Positions 39,010 through 39,353 of a stretch of DNA of 39,353 bases are shown here, in pieces (the first letter of the stretch is position 1; every line of letters begins with the position of its first letter). The notes beneath the pieces were generated by a model that had not been told where the DNA came from, ran no database searches, and saw only the letters and a list, made by a program, of their open reading frames with translations. Location: NCBI GenBank assembly GCA_938015425.1, contig CALLPQ010000154.1, positions 1 to 39,353 on the forward strand, in the 5' to 3' direction. The translations under genes and the position numbers were made by a program. This DNA is from an uncultured Parvularculaceae bacterium. GTDB taxonomy: Bacteria; Pseudomonadota; Alphaproteobacteria; Caulobacterales; Parvularculaceae.

Positions 39010-39353
39010 TTATGAGAAAAAAGATAATAATAAAACAGCGAGCAGTGTAACGGCGGTCCATAAAGCCATAAAACCGACGGGCCAGGATCGTGCCATCCGT
39101 CCTTCGGGTCCGTGGAGGGCATGAATACGATGGGTAATGTTTTCAATACGTTGTGTAAAGATTTTCCATACTCCAACCCACAATGCGCCGATCGCCGCAT
39201 TAAGCCAAGCCGCAAAATGGCGTCCGGGAATACGCCATAACCAGTCACTATCAAGATTGTCGGAGGGGATTTCCGCTGGATACCATTTCATTTTGATAAG
39301 AACCGCGAAAGCCAATATAGCGAACAGAAGAAGCTGTAACTGTTCGATAATAT
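39010..39353 (-). CDS. C-terminus of a probable antiporter subunit D / NuoL-M-like protein
   Basis: This partial gene enters from the right edge on the minus strand. It is open from position 39353 (IIEQLQLLLFAILAFAVLIKMK), so the track start at 39315 is internal. A hydrophobic helix is followed by YPAEIPSDNLDSDWLWRIPGRHFAAWL. The end HGPEGRMARSWPVGFMALWTAVTLLAVLLLSFF holds a final membrane helix. This D-x-D-W-L-W-R and HGPxGxxARSWP arrangement is what I recall from the C-termini of long MrpD/MnhD-type subunits in Alphaproteobacteria. The full protein would translocate protons or exchange Na+/H+. The track ORF at 38994-39254 is an out-of-frame shadow. Confidence 0.65.
   Translation of the reverse strand, partial: IIEQLQLLLFAILAFAVLIKMKWYPAEIPSDNLDSDWLWRIPGRHFAAWLNAAIGALWVGVWKIFTQRIENITHRIHALHGPEGRMARSWPVGFMALWTAVTLLAVLLLSFFS

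Noticed and set aside
38994-39254. 86-codon minus-strand ORF at the right edge.
   Set aside because: It is out of frame with the overlapping ORF that shows membrane helices and an antiporter-like C-terminus open to the window edge.
1-39353. tRNA, rRNA or mobile elements.
   Set aside because: I looked for T-loop GGTTCGAATCC-like motifs in the gaps, transposase or integrase ORFs and long terminal inverted repeats, and found none.

Overview
The window looks like an ordinary stretch of alphaproteobacterial chromosome. By eye its GC is in the mid-40s percent, which I did not count. The class call rests on FlbT and FlaF (flagellin regulators largely confined to Alphaproteobacteria), two DUF2336 proteins, a DUF1491 protein, a PleC/PdhS-like histidine kinase, a stand-alone DnaA domain IV protein beside sufE, and the fabG-acpP-fabF-mltG-yicC-gmk order. 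I cannot name the order or genus. I see no rRNA, tRNA, CRISPR array, insertion sequence, integrase or phage gene.

Layout. Positions 1-331 hold the N-terminus of a PD40-type lipoprotein, followed by kbl (glycine C-acetyltransferase), both on the minus strand. From 1812 to 11953 lies a fatty-acid, cell-wall and nucleotide block on the plus strand: fabG, acpP, fabF, mltG, yicC, gmk, purB. A GNAT acetyltransferase and a von Willebrand factor A lipoprotein interrupt it on the opposite strand between fabF and mltG. Next come a DoxX-like membrane protein and a korA-x-korB operon (2-oxoacid:ferredoxin oxidoreductase) with a small exported protein of unknown function between the two subunits. A small transaldolase (tal/fsa) and an Fe(II)/2-oxoglutarate-type oxygenase follow.

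Positions 18580-21042 form a compact flagellar locus, flbT-flaF-flagellin-flaG. Between flaF and flagellin I read a sigma-54 type -24/-12 element, a 26-bp inverted repeat, and further upstream a GC-rich CCCGGCAA/TTGCCGGG element that could be a terminator or an FlbD-type enhancer. A secreted metallo-beta-lactamase-fold hydrolase converges on this locus through a strong shared terminator.

Positions 23004-30901 hold envelope and accessory genes: a small Cys-containing lipoprotein, two DUF2336 paralogs, a YcgN-like cysteine-cluster protein, a class A PBP1a, and a lipoprotein in which an SH3 domain appears inserted into a 17-kDa-antigen-like fold. A cytochrome bd operon follows (cydA, cydB and a 42-codon DUF2474/CydX-like gene absent from the ORF track). 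The window ends with DUF1491, the histidine kinase, an unknown exported protein, sufE, the DnaA-domain-IV-like protein, and the C-terminus of a probable antiporter/proton-translocating membrane subunit.

The most unusual feature is not a gene. The window is full of short tandem duplications, mostly 14-19 bp and one of 27 bp. I found at least eleven loci, in intergenic DNA and in frame inside genes. Three of the in-frame ones fall in the signal-peptide regions of exported proteins. Nothing resembles a complete undescribed defence or biosynthetic system. The best leads are the duplications, the flagellin control region, the exported protein embedded in the kor operon, and the DUF2336 pair.
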